DNA from: Streptomyces sp. CG 926
GTDB taxonomy: Bacteria; Actinomycetota; Actinomycetes; Streptomycetales; Streptomycetaceae
Assembly (NCBI RefSeq): GCF_003148825.1
Contig: NZ_QGGZ01000019.1
Coordinates: 50,745-114,744 of the forward strand
Direction of reading: 5' to 3'
Length of the DNA stretch: 64,000 nucleotides
Positions 49,872 through 58,556 of the stretch are shown piece by piece. A model generated the notes under the pieces. It ran no database searches, was not told the origin of the DNA, and was given only the letters and a program-made list of their open reading frames with translations. Position 1 is the stretch's first letter. Every line of letters begins with the position of its first letter. Position numbers and translations under genes: made by a program.

Positions 49872-51763
49872 CGGTGCTCCTCGGGGGTGTGCAGCACGGT
49901 GAAGCCGAAGGAGCGCAGCAGGCCGGCGAGGCCCGGATCCGGTGCGGGTGCGGGTGCGGGTGCGGGTGGTGTGGTCGTGGGTCGGGCTCCGTACAGCCGG
50001 TGCAGGGTGTCCTGGAGGGCTTCCTCGCGTCCGGCCAGGTCGGCGAGCCAGCCGCCGGTCCAGCCGGGGTCCTCCCAGGTGGCGGTGGGCACGCCGGCCG
50101 CCGCCAGCGGGGCGGCCGCGCCCCCGGAGGGCGGTGGCGGGGCGCCGGGCGCCGCGGCCGCGGCCGCGGCGGCGGTGACGGCGGTGACGGCGGCCAGCGC
50201 GGCGAAGGCGGCGGCGTCGCCGGGGGTGGCCTCGACGGCCTCGCCGAGCAATGGGCCCGGCCCGTGCCCCGGCCCCGGCCCGTGCTCCGGCTCTTGCGGG
50301 GTGCGGCGGACCACGGCCCGGTAGGCGTGTGCGTGGGGGGCCGCCCGGTGCACCTCCAGTCGTGCGGGGACGGCGAGCCGGCCGGTCAGGGTCGTCCACC
50401 AGTGGCGCAGCTGCGGGTGGCCGGACCAGTGGGCCGGGTCCAGCGGGGGGCGGTCGTGCGGGGCGGCGGCGAGGCGGCGTGCGGCGGTGTGGCGCAGGGT
50501 GCGGCCGCGGGCGTGCCCGGGGTCGGCGCCGACGGTGAACGTGGTTTCCCCGAGGAGGAGTTCGGCGGCGCGGCAGAACAGTTCGAGGCGGGCCAGGTCG
50601 AGGCGGGGCCCGCCGCCGGTCAGGGTGCGGGGGGTGGTGGCGTGCCCGGCGGCGGGCGGTGTGCAGGCGGCGAGGGGGACCGGGAGTTGGGGCAGGTCCC
50701 CGGGCAGGGGTGCGGGCAGGGGTCCCGAGCGGTGCTCGCCGAGGGCGGCGATCCGCCGTAGTGCCTCGGCGAGCTCGGTCGGGGGCGCGAGGTGGACGTG
50801 GCGGTCCGCGTCGATGCGTTCGGGGCCGAGCCAGCTGTGGTGGTCGGCGCGTGGGGGGTGGGGGTCGGCGAGGAGGACGGTGGGGATGCCGGGGAGCAGC
50901 CGCGGGTCGTCGGCCTCGGTGGCCGGGTCGGGCAGGCGGGCGGCCGCGCACAGCAGCCGGTGCGCGGCGGCGCCGGCCAGCAGTGCGGCGAACGTGCCCG
51001 GGATCCTTCGGGGTTGCGGCTCGGCGGCGGAGTCGAGGACGGTGGTGGTGGCGTGGGTGAGGCGGGCTTCGAGGGCTGCTGCGTCGGCGCGTGCCTGGGC
51101 GGTGCTGCCGGGGGCGGTCACGTATCCGGTGGCGCCGCCCCGTCCGGCCGCGACCGTCCGGTCCGGGCCCGCGCCGTGGACGGTCAGCAGGATGCGGTCC
51201 GGGGGCAGGTCCGGGTCGGGGGTGAGGGTGACGGGCACACCGCCGGCCGTCAGCGCCCGTAGGGCGGCGGTGGCGGTCGGGGAGTTCGGGTCGTGGGCCA
51301 GGACCTCGGCCCGGGCGGTGGCCAGGAGGGCGGCCGCGGCGTCGGGGTGCGCGGCCGTGGCGTCGATCCACCGGGCGACGGCGGGGTCGGGGTGAGGGGC
51401 GGCGGGTGGTGCGGGGAGGAGGAGGTCGTGGTCGGCGAGCCGGCCGAGGAGGGTGTCGGCGGCGGCGCGGACGGCCGATCCGGGTTCCAGGCCCTCCCGG
51501 AACCCGGCGAGGCCCCCGGTGCGCAGGGGTTCCTCCAGCAGGCCCCACACCACGGGAACGGCGGTGCTGCCTTCCAGCGTGAGGCTGCCGCGCCGTCCCC
51601 GTAGGTGCAGGCCGGCGCGCAGCGGTGTGACGGCGGTGCCGGGACGCAGCCGGTCACCGGGTTGCGGCGGGCTGCCGCCGCTCGCCGGGTCCCTGCCGGT
51701 GCCGCGGGTGTTCTCGGCGTCGTGGGTGTCGTGGGTGTCGTGGGCGGTGGGTTCGCCGGTCAT
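49868..51763 (-). CDS. lazD: LazD-like precursor-binding partner protein (RRE, Ocin-ThiF-like)
   Basis: 631 residues from ATG 51763, ATGA-coupled on both sides. An N-terminal winged-helix/RRE-like region is visible at about 40-120 (LRAGLHLRGRRGSLTLEGST, GSAVRAAADTLLGRLADHDLLLP). A degenerate E1/Ocin-ThiF-like part follows (PTATAALRALTAGGVPVTLT, GTFAALLAGAAAHRLLC). The C-terminal third is Ala/Pro-rich with no motif I recognise. In lactazole and TbtF-type systems this protein binds the leader peptide and presents the core to the YcaO enzyme. Confidence 0.88.
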   Translation of the reverse strand: MTGEPTAHDTHDTHDAENTRGTGRDPASGGSPPQPGDRLRPGTAVTPLRAGLHLRGRRGSLTLEGSTAVPVVWGLLEEPLRTGGLAGFREGLEPGSAVRAAADTLLGRLADHDLLLPAPPAAPHPDPAVARWIDATAAHPDAAAALLATARAEVLAHDPNSPTATAALRALTAGGVPVTLTPDPDLPPDRILLTVHGAGPDRTVAAGRGGATGYVTAPGSTAQARADAAALEARLTHATTTVLDSAAEPQPRRIPGTFAALLAGAAAHRLLCAAARLPDPATEADDPRLLPGIPTVLLADPHPPRADHHSWLGPERIDADRHVHLAPPTELAEALRRIAALGEHRSGPLPAPLPGDLPQLPVPLAACTPPAAGHATTPRTLTGGGPRLDLARLELFCRAAELLLGETTFTVGADPGHARGRTLRHTAARRLAAAPHDRPPLDPAHWSGHPQLRHWWTTLTGRLAVPARLEVHRAAPHAHAYRAVVRRTPQEPEHGPGPGHGPGPLLGEAVEATPGDAAAFAALAAVTAVTAAAAAAAAPGAPPPPSGGAAAPLAAAGVPTATWEDPGWTGGWLADLAGREEALQDTLHRLYGARPTTTPPAPAPAPAPDPGLAGLLRSFGFTVLHTPEEHR

Positions 51764-52983
51764 GTCCGGGCCTGGACCGCGTCGATGACGGCGTCGATCT
51801 CGGTGCGCCAGTCGCAGCCGGTCAGGGCGGGCACGGCGCGGACGACGAGGTGTGCGGCGAGGTAGCGCTCCAGGGGACGGACGTCGCAGACGGTCAGCAG
51901 CCGGTACAGGGCGTTGGTGCAGGCCCGGTGGATGAGGTAGTCGGGGCGGCTCCACATCGTGCCCTGCGGGTCGGCGCGGCGCAGCAGCCGGTGGAACTCG
52001 CTGTAGCGGGTGCGGATGTCCTGGTTCCAGCGTTCGTGGGCGGCGGCGTCGCCGGTGGCGGCCGCCCGGGTCCGGTAGGCGAGGGGGTTTCCGTGGAGGT
52101 CGGCGCCTGCGGCGTGGCGGCGGGCCGTGAGGTGCCAGGCGTCGCGGGAGAAGTCGGCCCAGGCCTGTTCCCAGTCGTGCGTGTGTCCGTCGGCGATGCG
52201 TGCGACGAGGGCGGTGACGGTGTCCCCGGCGGTGTGCGCGTGTTGTTCGAAGGTGGCGCGGAGTCTTCCGTCGGGGTCGTCGTGGAGGAGGAAGTCCTCC
52301 AGGTGGGAGACGTAGGACCAGTGTCCGCCGGTCAGGCCGCCGGGGTGGGCGCAGGCGTGGGCGGCCAGGGCGGTGACCGCGAGGCGGAGCCGGGCCCGGG
52401 GGGTGTCCCCGTGCCGGCCGAGGTGGTCCGCGCCGGCTCGCAGGGCGCCCAGGCCCGAGTGCAGGAGGTCCTCGCGCAGGCGGGTCCCGTCCGCTCCGAG
52501 CAGGCCCCGTACCGGGGTCCGGTCGACGGGTTCGATGCGGGTGGTGTTGTCGGGGTGGACGGGCCCGTGGGGCGGGGGGAGGAGTTCGGCGCGCCCGGCC
52601 TCGGCGGCCTGTTCCAGGAGTTGGGCCCGGTCGAGGTCGCTGTGGGAGGGGTGTGCGCGCATCCAGGTGCGGATGCGGGCGGCGGCGGCGCGGGCGGTGT
52701 CGGCGAGGGCGGCGGGGTCGGTGCCCTGCAGGCGCAGCCGCAGGTGCGGGCCGTGGAGCCAGTGCCGCTCGACGTGGGCGGTGGTGCCGTCGGCGGTGGC
52801 GGCGGTGGCCAGGGGCAGCATGACCTCGCGCAGCAGTGGGGCTTTGACCGGGTGGTGGTAGTAGGCGGCGACGTCCAGCGCGTCCTGGTCGCGGGGGTCG
52901 GGTCCCGGGGTGGCTTCGGGGTCGGGGGACGGCATGTCCGGTGCGCTCCTGTCGTGGTGCTGCGGGCCGGTCGGGCGGGTCAT
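51760..52983 (-). CDS. lazC: LazC-like pyridine synthase (thiopeptide macrocyclase)
   Basis: 407 residues from ATG 52983, ATGA-coupled to lazB. Family features of the thiopeptide-type bacteriocin biosynthesis domain: AYYHHPVKAPLLREVMLPL and HVERHWLHGPHLRLRLQG at the start, HWSYVSHLEDFLLHDDPDG in the middle, and DYLIHRACTNALYRLL near the end. LazC/TbtD enzymes perform the formal [4+2] cycloaddition between two dehydroalanines, close the macrocycle and expel the leader peptide to leave a pyridine core. Confidence 0.92.
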   Translation of the reverse strand: MTRPTGPQHHDRSAPDMPSPDPEATPGPDPRDQDALDVAAYYHHPVKAPLLREVMLPLATAATADGTTAHVERHWLHGPHLRLRLQGTDPAALADTARAAAARIRTWMRAHPSHSDLDRAQLLEQAAEAGRAELLPPPHGPVHPDNTTRIEPVDRTPVRGLLGADGTRLREDLLHSGLGALRAGADHLGRHGDTPRARLRLAVTALAAHACAHPGGLTGGHWSYVSHLEDFLLHDDPDGRLRATFEQHAHTAGDTVTALVARIADGHTHDWEQAWADFSRDAWHLTARRHAAGADLHGNPLAYRTRAAATGDAAAHERWNQDIRTRYSEFHRLLRRADPQGTMWSRPDYLIHRACTNALYRLLTVCDVRPLERYLAAHLVVRAVPALTGCDWRTEIDAVIDAVQART

Positions 52984-55739
52984 CGTGGGTGTCCGTCCCG
53001 GTAGACCTCCAGGGCGAGTTCGACGGCCCGGGTGGGTGCGGGCAGGCCGCCGGGGGCGGGCAGTGCCTCTTCGAGGACGACGCCGTCGGGGTGCCGGGAC
53101 AGCCATTTGGCCAGGCAGCGCAGGTGCAGGGCGTTGCCGAGGTCCGCGAGGTGCGGTTTGGGGCGGGTCAGGCGGCTGAGGAAGTCTTCGGTGGCGCGGC
53201 CGGTGGGGGCGGCGGCGACCGGGTGGAGGAAGACCTGTTCGGGCAGGCCGAGGTGGGCGCGCCAGTCGGCGGTGGCGGCGGCCGGGACCCGGTGGGGGTG
53301 GGTGTCGGCGGCGAGGTCGGCGCGCAGGGCGACCAGGACGGCGGGCGGCAGGAGCCAGCGGCGGCGCTGGAGGACCACGTGGCGGTGGCGGAGGCGGGAG
53401 CTGACGGTGACCGGGCCGCCGGGTGTGTCGAGGGTCCGGCGGGGGGCGAGGGGCCGCAGGTCGACGGCGCCGGCGGGGTGGTCGGCGAGGTGGGGTGCGA
53501 TGCGGGCGGGCAGGAGTACGGGGGCGAGGAAGCCGGGGTAGAGCACGTCGAGCGGTTCGCCGGTGGTCCGTAGGTGGATGCGGACCTGGTCGGTGGCTTC
53601 GTCGTGGACGAGTTCGAGGTCGGCCTCGGCGATGGGGGTGCGGTCGCGGTCGGTGCCGATCTCGTCGGGGACCAGGAGGGGGTGGAGGTTGGCGTTGAAT
53701 CCGCCGACGGGGCGGATCTGGGCGGGGCGGGCGCCGGGTCCCAGGCCGCGCCGGATCTGCCGGGACACCTCGGCGGTGGCGCGGGGGTCGAGGAAGTCCA
53801 GGAAGCGGCTGGTGAAGCGGCCCCAGCCGCCGTAGACGTGGTTGACGGCCAGCAGTCCGGCGGTGGGGTCGCGCTGGAGGAAGTAGGTGTAGCTGAGGGG
53901 GCGTTCGAGGGCCGTGGCGGGGAGCCGTTCCCCGAGGGTCTTGAGGGTGTCCGCGGGCAGGACCGCCTCGTCGGGGGCAGCGGGGGTGGTGCGGCCTCGG
54001 TGGCTGTCGGGCTCGCGCAGGGCGGCGGTGATCTCGGCGCGCAGCCGGGCCAGGGGTTCGGTCGCGGTGGGGAACGCGTCGCGGTCGGCGGGGTCGAGCA
54101 GGGCGATGCGTCCGGCGGACTCCCAGGCGGCGGTGACGTCGGCGGCGAACTCCCAGGGGTGTGCGCAGCGTCCGCCTCGGCCGTAGCGTTCGACGAAGCG
54201 GTCCCGCAGGGCGCGGCGGACGAGGTGGCCGAGGTCGAAGAGTTCGGCGAGGGCGGTGACCTCGGCGAGGGCCTCGTGGTCGGCTGCGCCGAGGAAGCCG
54301 TCGAGTGCCAGCGGGCGCGGGGCGATCACGTCCTCGGACAGGACGGTCAGCGGGGCGGAGCCGGTGGGGACGGGCCGGCCGGCGGCGGCCAGCTCGGTGG
54401 TCCAGCGCTGGGTGAGGGCGGTGAGCAGGCCGGGGCGGTCGGCGGCCGGGGCGGCGGCGAACCGGGCGGTCAGCGTGGCGAGTTCGGCGATCCGGTCGGC
54501 GCGGCGGGCGTCTTCGGGGTGGCCGGGTGCGAAGGAGCGTACCCAGGCGCCGAGGCGTTGCAGGGGGGCGGGGTCCTGCGGGGCGACGGGGTGCTGCGGG
54601 ACCAGCAGGTCCGCGCGGGTGAGCCGGTCGAGGAAGGCTGCGACCGCGGCCCGGCCGCTGCCGTCCCCGCCGTCCGCGCCCTCGCCGTCCCCGTCGTCCT
54701 GGCCGTCCTGGTTGTCCGGGCTGTCCGGGCAGAGCGCCGCGGCCAGGTGCCGTGTCAGGTCCGGGAGGGGGACGGGGTTCTCGGCGAGGCGGGTGAGCAG
54801 GCGCAGCGGCCCGCCGGAGGCCACCTCGGCCTGGTCCTCGCCGGGTACGAGGTAGCGGCCGCCGGCGAAGGAGGGCCGGTCGCGGATGTAGGTGGTGCGT
54901 GGGCCGGCGGTCCGTGCGGTGCTGGTGATGCGGTGGGGAAGGGTGGTGCGCCGGTGCGGCGCGTCGAGGAGGGCGAGGGTCAGCGCGGTGGTCAGGGTGC
55001 GGTTGGCCCGTACGACGGGGTGCAGGGGGCCGTCGAGAACGGGTGCGGCGCCCCAGGAGGTCACCGGGCGGGCGGGTCCGTCGGCCCGGTCGCCGGCCAG
55101 TGGGCCCCATCCGACCGCCGTGAACCATGACAGCGGGCTGGTCTTGGTGCTGGCCCGCAGGGCGTAGCGCAGCACGGTGGGTTCCTCCTTGCGGGCGCGG
55201 CGGTCGGCCGTGCCGGTGGCGGCACGGTTCATGGCGCGCAGCAGGTCGGCGCTGGTCAGGGCGGTGGCCTTGGCGAGGGCGGGTTCGCGGCAGAGGGCGG
55301 CGAGCGCGGCGCGTTCGGCGTCGAGGGCGGGGCCGCAGGCGGTGTCGAGGGCGGTGAGGAGGGTGGTGCGGTCGGCACGCAGGGCGAGCCAGGCCGCGAG
55401 CCGGGGCAGGCGGGCCGGCAGGTCGCCGAGGCGGGCGAGGAGGGCGGGGCGGGGTTCGCGGCGGTTGTGCAGGGCCCGGCGCAGGGGCAGGACGGTGTCG
55501 CGGTGGAAGTCGGCGGGGTGGGAATCGCGGGCGGCGTAGAGGTCGTCGCACAGCGGTGCGGCGGTCAGGGCCAGTTCGGTGTCGAGCCGGTGGAGGCGGG
55601 CCAGCAGGTCCCGGAAGGCGGCCGCGGCGGGAGGCTGGGCCGGGTGGGCGAGCACGGTGGCGCGGGCCAGCGCGTAGGGCGCGGACCGTACCCGGTAGCC
55701 GTCGGTGCCGGGGGCGGAGTGCGGGCGCGGCTGCGGCAT
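52980..55739 (-). CDS. lazB: LazB-like tRNA-Glu-dependent Ser glutamylase (LanB N-terminal domain)
   Basis: 919 residues, ATG 55739. Lantibiotic dehydratase N-terminal-type protein: YRVRSAPYALARATVLAHPA at the start, RYALRASTKTSPLSWFTAVG near 190 (conserved R/K-T-P-S-F-like block), and VRANRTLTTALTLALLDAPH. Further blocks are LSYTYFLQRDPTAGLLAVNH near 620 and NANLHPLLVPDEIG. The separate elimination domain is in LazF, as expected for a split system. It should transfer Glu from glutamyl-tRNA to core Ser side chains. First enzyme gene after the precursors, separated from lazA1 by a GCGGTGY microsatellite. Confidence 0.93.
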   Translation of the reverse strand: MPQPRPHSAPGTDGYRVRSAPYALARATVLAHPAQPPAAAAFRDLLARLHRLDTELALTAAPLCDDLYAARDSHPADFHRDTVLPLRRALHNRREPRPALLARLGDLPARLPRLAAWLALRADRTTLLTALDTACGPALDAERAALAALCREPALAKATALTSADLLRAMNRAATGTADRRARKEEPTVLRYALRASTKTSPLSWFTAVGWGPLAGDRADGPARPVTSWGAAPVLDGPLHPVVRANRTLTTALTLALLDAPHRRTTLPHRITSTARTAGPRTTYIRDRPSFAGGRYLVPGEDQAEVASGGPLRLLTRLAENPVPLPDLTRHLAAALCPDSPDNQDGQDDGDGEGADGGDGSGRAAVAAFLDRLTRADLLVPQHPVAPQDPAPLQRLGAWVRSFAPGHPEDARRADRIAELATLTARFAAAPAADRPGLLTALTQRWTTELAAAGRPVPTGSAPLTVLSEDVIAPRPLALDGFLGAADHEALAEVTALAELFDLGHLVRRALRDRFVERYGRGGRCAHPWEFAADVTAAWESAGRIALLDPADRDAFPTATEPLARLRAEITAALREPDSHRGRTTPAAPDEAVLPADTLKTLGERLPATALERPLSYTYFLQRDPTAGLLAVNHVYGGWGRFTSRFLDFLDPRATAEVSRQIRRGLGPGARPAQIRPVGGFNANLHPLLVPDEIGTDRDRTPIAEADLELVHDEATDQVRIHLRTTGEPLDVLYPGFLAPVLLPARIAPHLADHPAGAVDLRPLAPRRTLDTPGGPVTVSSRLRHRHVVLQRRRWLLPPAVLVALRADLAADTHPHRVPAAATADWRAHLGLPEQVFLHPVAAAPTGRATEDFLSRLTRPKPHLADLGNALHLRCLAKWLSRHPDGVVLEEALPAPGGLPAPTRAVELALEVYRDGHPR

Positions 55740-55855
55740 GGGTTCCCGTCCTGTGGGTGGGGGCGGCGCGCGGCTTCCCGCGGGGCGCGGGGGCCCTGCG
55801 GGAAGCGTCTGGCGAACGGTGGTGCTGCGGCGCGGTGTGCGGCGGCGCTGTGACG

Positions 55856-55912
55856 CGGTGCGCGGTGCGCGGTGCGCGGTGCGCGGTGTGCGGTGTGCGG
55901 TGTGCGGTGGTG
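55856..55912. repeat. GCGGTGC/GCGGTGT heptamer repeat between lazA1 and lazB
   Basis: About eight consecutive heptamers (GCGGTGC then GCGGTGT) lie just past the lazA1 stop in the direction of transcription. The tract could lower transcription into the enzyme genes relative to the precursors, a common need in RiPP operons. No strong hairpin is present. Confidence 0.6.
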
Positions 55913-55921
55913 TTTCCCCGG

Positions 55922-56104
55922 TTACAGGGGGAGTTCGGGCAGCTGCGGGTGGGCGCAGGAGGACGAGCCGCAGGAACAGGAGCTGCCGCCGTTGGACGCG
56001 CCCCCCTCGGGCAGCGCGACGGTGTCCCGCATGGAGGTCACGGTGAGTTCACCGAGGTCGAGGTCGTCGAGGTCGAAACCGGCGGACTGCGTGGCGTCGT
56101 TCAT
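55922..56104 (-). CDS. lazA1: Thiopeptide precursor LazA1 (divergent core)
   Basis: 60 residues from ATG 56104, GAGAGG upstream. Acidic leader (about 1-36) with DLDDLDLGELTVTSMRDTVA and LPEGGA, nearly identical to its neighbour and to the lactazole leader. The core starts at Ser37: SNGGSSCSCGSSSC followed by AHPQLPELPL. Compared with LazA2 it lacks Trp at core position 2, has two extra residues before the C-S-C block and one fewer after it, and has a Pro-rich tail. It has the Ser/Cys needed for azoles, dehydroalanines and a pyridine, so a second product is likely. Confidence 0.93.
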   Translation of the reverse strand: MNDATQSAGFDLDDLDLGELTVTSMRDTVALPEGGASNGGSSCSCGSSSCAHPQLPELPL

Positions 56105-56126
56105 GGGTTGCCTCTCGTGTAGGGGG

Positions 56127-56315
56127 TCAGACCTCGAGGGCGGTGAGGTCCTGCGGCTGGGCGCAGGACGACGACCCCTGGCAGGAGCAGGAGCCCCAGG
56201 AGGCCCCGCCTTCGGGCAGCGCGGCGGTGTCCCGCATCGAGGTGACGGTGAGGTCGCCGAGGTCGAGCTCCAGGTCGTGGAGTTCTGTTGCGGGGGTGTG
56301 CGCGGTGTCGGACAT
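56127..56315 (-). CDS. lazA2: Thiopeptide precursor LazA2 (lactazole-like core)
   Basis: 62 residues from ATG 56315 with GGGAGA upstream. Leader contains LELDLGDLTVTSMRDTAALP, then GGA; core from Ser39 is SWGSCSCQGSSSCAQPQD plus LTALEV. From memory lactazole LazA has SWGSCSCQASSSCAQPQ with a shorter tail. If so, this core differs by Ala9 to Gly and a longer C-terminus. Ser1 and Ser12 of the core are the expected dehydroalanine partners for the pyridine ring (32-membered macrocycle). It is the first gene of the laz operon, directly behind a strong promoter. Confidence 0.95.
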   Translation of the reverse strand: MSDTAHTPATELHDLELDLGDLTVTSMRDTAALPEGGASWGSCSCQGSSSCAQPQDLTALEV

Positions 56316-56387
56316 AGCTGTCTCCCGGGATGTGGAAGCGGAAAGCCGAAGGTGCACCGGATGCCGGTCGGCCGGACCGTCGGGAGA

Positions 56388-56416
56388 ATATTGCGGTGCC
56401 GTCCGGAGGGCAGCAA
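56388..56416 (-). promoter_or_regulatory. Promoter of the laz operon
   Basis: On the minus strand: TTGCTG (-35, 56416-56411), exactly 17 bases, CAATAT (-10, 56393-56388). This is the best sigma-70-type match in the region and leaves a leader of about 65 bases before lazA2. No pathway regulator gene is present in the cluster, so constitutive or global control is likely. Confidence 0.65.
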
Positions 56417-56924
56417 GTGCCCGGGGGTTATGTGCCCCGCCCGTCCGAGTCCGGTTCTGATCGGTGATGCCGTCGCCGGCCGAAACCGGCCGCAGGGCGT
56501 TTCCGGCCGATTCCCCGGCATCGCGTCCGCTCCCCCGGTATTTCGCGGGGCCGGCCGGGTTCTGCGGGAGCGCAGGGTTCCGCATTGGTCGGCGGGGGTG
56601 CGGACCGCACGGCGTGCGGGCCGTCCGCGCAGGGTGCCGTGCACGGTCGTGGCCCGGGAACTTCCGGCGGGGCGGGAAGCGGTGGCCCGCGGTCCGGACC
56701 GTCCCGGTGGACGGCTCGCCGCGCGAAGACGGTTCGTACGGCACCGGAATCCGCACCACCTCTTTCGACCGCGGATGTTTTCCCGTCACACGACACCGGG
56801 GGCGGCGGATGATTCTCGCCATTCCCGGGAACACCCCCGACCGAATTCATTCTTCATACATTTATCGTGTGCCGGCATGTGTCGGGTGAGATGAACCGTC
56901 CGATTCGGACACCGACATGACGGA
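56417..56924. other. Intergenic between laz operon and PLD-like gene
   Basis: No convincing gene. An A/T-rich patch at 56838-56870 probably holds the promoter of the rightward phospholipase D-like gene. Open frames here are shadows. Confidence 0.45.
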
Positions 56925-57935
56925 GTGTTTCTTGACCTCGCAACCTCTTGCATCGGACACGGCGCCGGCCCGCGGATGCTCCTGGCGCCGATCGCGGCCC
57001 TGTGCGCGGTCATCGGCACCACCGCGCCCGGTACGGACCCGGCGGCGGCCGCCGACCGACGTCACCCGATCCACGCCGTCGCGCACCGCGTCGACACCCT
57101 GGACGGTGTGGACGCCGCGCTCGCGCACGGTGCCGACGGCATCGAGATGGACGTCCGTGCCTGGTGGAACCCCGACGAGTGGCGGGCCTGGCACGACTGT
57201 TCCTCGGCCGGTGACAACCGGCCGGGTCCCGGCTTCGACAGCATGATCGACCGTATTCTCGCCCACGCCGGCGCGGGACGGCGACTGTCGTCGGTCCGGC
57301 TGGACGTCGAGGACCCGAACCACTGCGGGGAGCGGGAGAACCGCGGGTGCAGCGTCGCCGGGCTCCGTGACAAGGCGCAGCGGCTGACGGCCGCGGGGAT
57401 CCAGGTGTTGTACGGGTTCTACGAGTACCACGGTGGTGACACCCCGGACGTCGGCGGTCGGGGTCGGAAGAGTTCGGAGGGCCGGCTCGGTGTGTCGGAG
57501 GGGATCACGACGACGGGAACCCGTGACCGGGCCCAGGGTGCGTTCGACCGGTCCGGTTCAGGGCTCCCGGCCGGTCGCCGGGTGATGGACCACGGCGACA
57601 GCGACATCACCCAGGGGTTCGGCAACTGCACGGAGGCCACGTACTCCACGTGCGCGGAGCTGAAGAAGGGCGCCGCGGACCGTGACGGCGGACGGCTCGC
57701 GGGGACGCTGTCGTGGACGACCACCTACAACGATCCCTGGTACGTCGACAAGGTGCTGGGCGACGAGCGGGTGGACGGCATCATCGCGGGCTACGGGGCG
57801 TTCACCGGGATGCGTGAGTACGACGGCGGTCGGCAGTGCGCCGACTCCGTGAACGTGAACCTGATCCGGGACCGGGTGGACCGTCACGCCGGCACCCATC
57901 GCATGGCCGCTCCCGGTGACCGCCTGTTCGGGTAG
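56925..57935 (+). CDS. Secreted phospholipase D, sphingomyelinase D/GDPD-like fold
   Basis: 336 residues from GTG 56925, or 319 from ATG 56976, where the hydrophobic MLLAPIAALCAVIG signal core begins. TIM-barrel active site of the spider-toxin-type PLD family: HAVAHRVDTLDGVDAALAHG (first catalytic His), GADGIEMDVRAW (Glu/Asp metal ligands), EWRAWHDCSS (second His). The disulfide-forming Cys loop is CGERENRGC. C-terminal DPWYVDKVLGDERVDGIIAGY is also typical. It should cleave choline or ethanolamine from lysolipids or sphingomyelin, often forming cyclic phosphates. Exported; ends before a strong terminator. Confidence 0.88.
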   Translation: MFLDLATSCIGHGAGPRMLLAPIAALCAVIGTTAPGTDPAAAADRRHPIHAVAHRVDTLDGVDAALAHGADGIEMDVRAWWNPDEWRAWHDCSSAGDNRPGPGFDSMIDRILAHAGAGRRLSSVRLDVEDPNHCGERENRGCSVAGLRDKAQRLTAAGIQVLYGFYEYHGGDTPDVGGRGRKSSEGRLGVSEGITTTGTRDRAQGAFDRSGSGLPAGRRVMDHGDSDITQGFGNCTEATYSTCAELKKGAADRDGGRLAGTLSWTTTYNDPWYVDKVLGDERVDGIIAGYGAFTGMREYDGGRQCADSVNVNLIRDRVDRHAGTHRMAAPGDRLFG

Positions 57936-57947
57936 GGCCCGGTGCCC

Positions 57948-57985
57948 GGTGGCCGGTGGCCGGTGGCCGGTGGCCGGTGGCGGTT
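57948..57985. repeat. GGTGGCC heptamer repeat
   Basis: Five GGTGGCC units immediately after the PLD-like stop codon. Confidence 0.6.
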
Positions 57986-58060
57986 TCCCCTCCCCCGTGC
58001 GACGGGAGGGGCGTGACGTCGGGCCGTCGGGGTCGTTGGAACGGTAGGTCGGCGAAGTGC

Positions 58061-58094
58061 ACGAAGGCCCCGGTGTCGATGTCGGGGCCTTCGT
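58061..58094. terminator. Bidirectional terminator between PLD-like and hypothetical genes
   Basis: ACGAAGGCCCCG (58061-58072), 10-base loop, CGGGGCCTTCGT (58083-58094): a perfect 12-bp stem placed between two convergent genes, so it can serve both strands. Confidence 0.8.
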
Positions 58095-58127
58095 GGTGTC
58101 GGCGCGCCGGCGGGCCGGGCCGTCCTT

Positions 58128-58547
58128 CTAGGCCTTGGGTGTCCAGGGGGTGGCGGTGGGCTCGGGGCCGTCCAGAGCCTGGCGGAGCTTTTCCTTGAGG
58201 GTCTTGGGCGGGGCCTGGGTCTCCTCGCGGGTGTGGACGAGCCGGGCGGCGGTGACGCGTATGTGGCATTCGCGGTGCCGTTGGCGCAGCCGGACCAGCC
58301 AGGTGCCGTCCGGGGTGAGGAAGGCCTGGCGGGCGGGGGACTCCCCCGGTCTCGCGTGGCGGGCCAGGAGGGCCGGCACGTAGTGCAGGGCCGCGTCCTC
58401 GGCCGTGGCCAGGGCGTGTTCCCGCGGGCCGTCGACGGGGTGGTGGGCGGCCAGTGTCCAGCGATGGAGCCTGAGTTCGGCGCCGTCGGCGTGTCGGGTC
58501 GTCCGGGTGTCCTCCTCGACGAGGACGTACCACTGGTCGGTAGTCAT
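58128..58547 (-). CDS. Hypothetical protein
   Basis: 139 residues, ATG 58547. Not recognised. It begins MTTDQWYVLVEEDTRTTRHA and has LRLHRWTLAAHHPVDGPREH in the first half. Its second half has a beta-type FLTPDGTWLVRLRQRHRECHIRV that suggests a small mixed alpha/beta domain. No signal or membrane helix. It follows another hypothetical gene by 9 bases and probably shares its transcript. Confidence 0.75.
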   Translation of the reverse strand: MTTDQWYVLVEEDTRTTRHADGAELRLHRWTLAAHHPVDGPREHALATAEDAALHYVPALLARHARPGESPARQAFLTPDGTWLVRLRQRHRECHIRVTAARLVHTREETQAPPKTLKEKLRQALDGPEPTATPWTPKA

Positions 58548-58556
58548 GGCCGGAGC

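Noticed and set aside
47934..51548. 1204-codon frame suggesting a giant fused YcaO protein
   Set aside because: The upstream 559 codons are a shadow of lazD; ATGA coupling at 49868-49871 marks the true lazE start.
51760..55551. 1263-codon frame extending lazC through lazB
   Set aside because: Upstream part is a shadow of lazB; lazC starts at 52983 with ATGA overlap.
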